DNA of 17,699 nucleotides, taken from Acanthaster planci. Lineage: Eukaryota; Echinodermata; Asteroidea; Valvatida; Acanthasteridae. The DNA lies in the NCBI RefSeq assembly GCF_001949145.1, contig NW_019091435.1:971922-989620 (forward strand). The letters are read 5' to 3'. The notes below the pieces were generated by a model. That model had not been told where the DNA came from, did not search any database, and saw only the letters and a program-made list of their open reading frames with translations. Positions within the stretch are counted from its first letter, which is position 1. Each line of letters starts with the position of its first letter. This document shows, piece after piece, positions 17,604 to 17,699 of this stretch. The position numbers and the translations under genes are program-made.

Positions 17604-17699
17604 ATGATTCCAAAAGATCGATTTCAAACTAAATACAGAGGTAGAACCCCAGCAGAGACAGTACAAACATTTGGATCCTACATGTCCACGTACCTGAAG
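17604..17699 (+). pseudogene. gag-like fragment at right edge
   Basis: From an ATG at 17604 the frame is open for 32 codons to the window end. It reads MIPKDRFQTKYRGRTPAETV and then QTFGSYMSTYLK. The pattern 'F..(K/R)(Y/F)R.......E(T/S)...F...(M/L)...L' is that of the capsid/SCAN-like helix bundle in LTR-retroelement gag, the same region seen degraded near 14510 in the other fossil, but with different residues, so it would be a second element. It is cut by the edge, so intactness cannot be judged. Confidence 0.4.

Noticed and set aside
17342-17632. Plus-strand 96-codon hydrophobic frame
   Set aside because: T-rich composition explains its hydrophobicity; no motif, and it overlaps the gag-like frame in another register.

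Overview
The window looks like nuclear DNA of a marine invertebrate animal. It is AT-rich, its genes are split by introns with GT..AG borders, and most of it is intron, intergenic DNA and decayed mobile elements. The palindromic words ACATGTA/TACATGTA and, more rarely, TACCGGTA recur from end to end, a habit I associate with lancelets, molluscs and some echinoderms. A lancelet is my best guess, but the sequence alone does not settle it. No rRNA, tRNA or CRISPR array was found.

Layout. (1) 1-1130, minus strand: fossil of a THAP-type transposase gene (half of a THAP zinc finger, a winged-helix/HTH-like stretch, then a DDE_Tnp_4 core broken by one stop and two frameshifts), running off the left edge. 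(2) 1131-5640: mostly unexplained DNA with a purine tract, two AAxATGGCGG-type start contexts, and a possible small plus-strand transcript ending at an AATAAA at 5619. (3) 6145-8170, minus strand: two exons of TMA16, a pre-60S ribosome assembly factor. This is the only convincingly intact host gene, and its 5' exon or exons were not found. (4) 9525-9755: a compact TATA promoter with an ATG-free leader ending in a strong splice donor, either a gene promoter or a solo LTR. (5) 10154-12240: a decayed block with two divergent sets of reading frames, a minus-strand hydrophobic glycine-rich protein and a plus-strand membrane protein followed by a longer broken frame. (6) 12323-13883, plus strand: a three-exon gene or pseudogene for a protein like the intracellular 'ballast' domain of P2X7, with four in-frame stops. 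(7) 14400-16412, plus strand: a Ty3/gypsy-type gag-pol fossil that ends abruptly inside reverse transcriptase. (8) 17604-17699: a second gag-like frame cut by the window edge.

The genes do not form a pathway. The region reads as a normal housekeeping gene (TMA16) beside a graveyard of at least four unrelated elements or gene duplicates. The two points most worth following are the unnamed divergent element at 10.1-12.2 kb and the ballast-domain gene, where two of its four stops are TGA codons sitting exactly where zinc-binding cysteines are expected.
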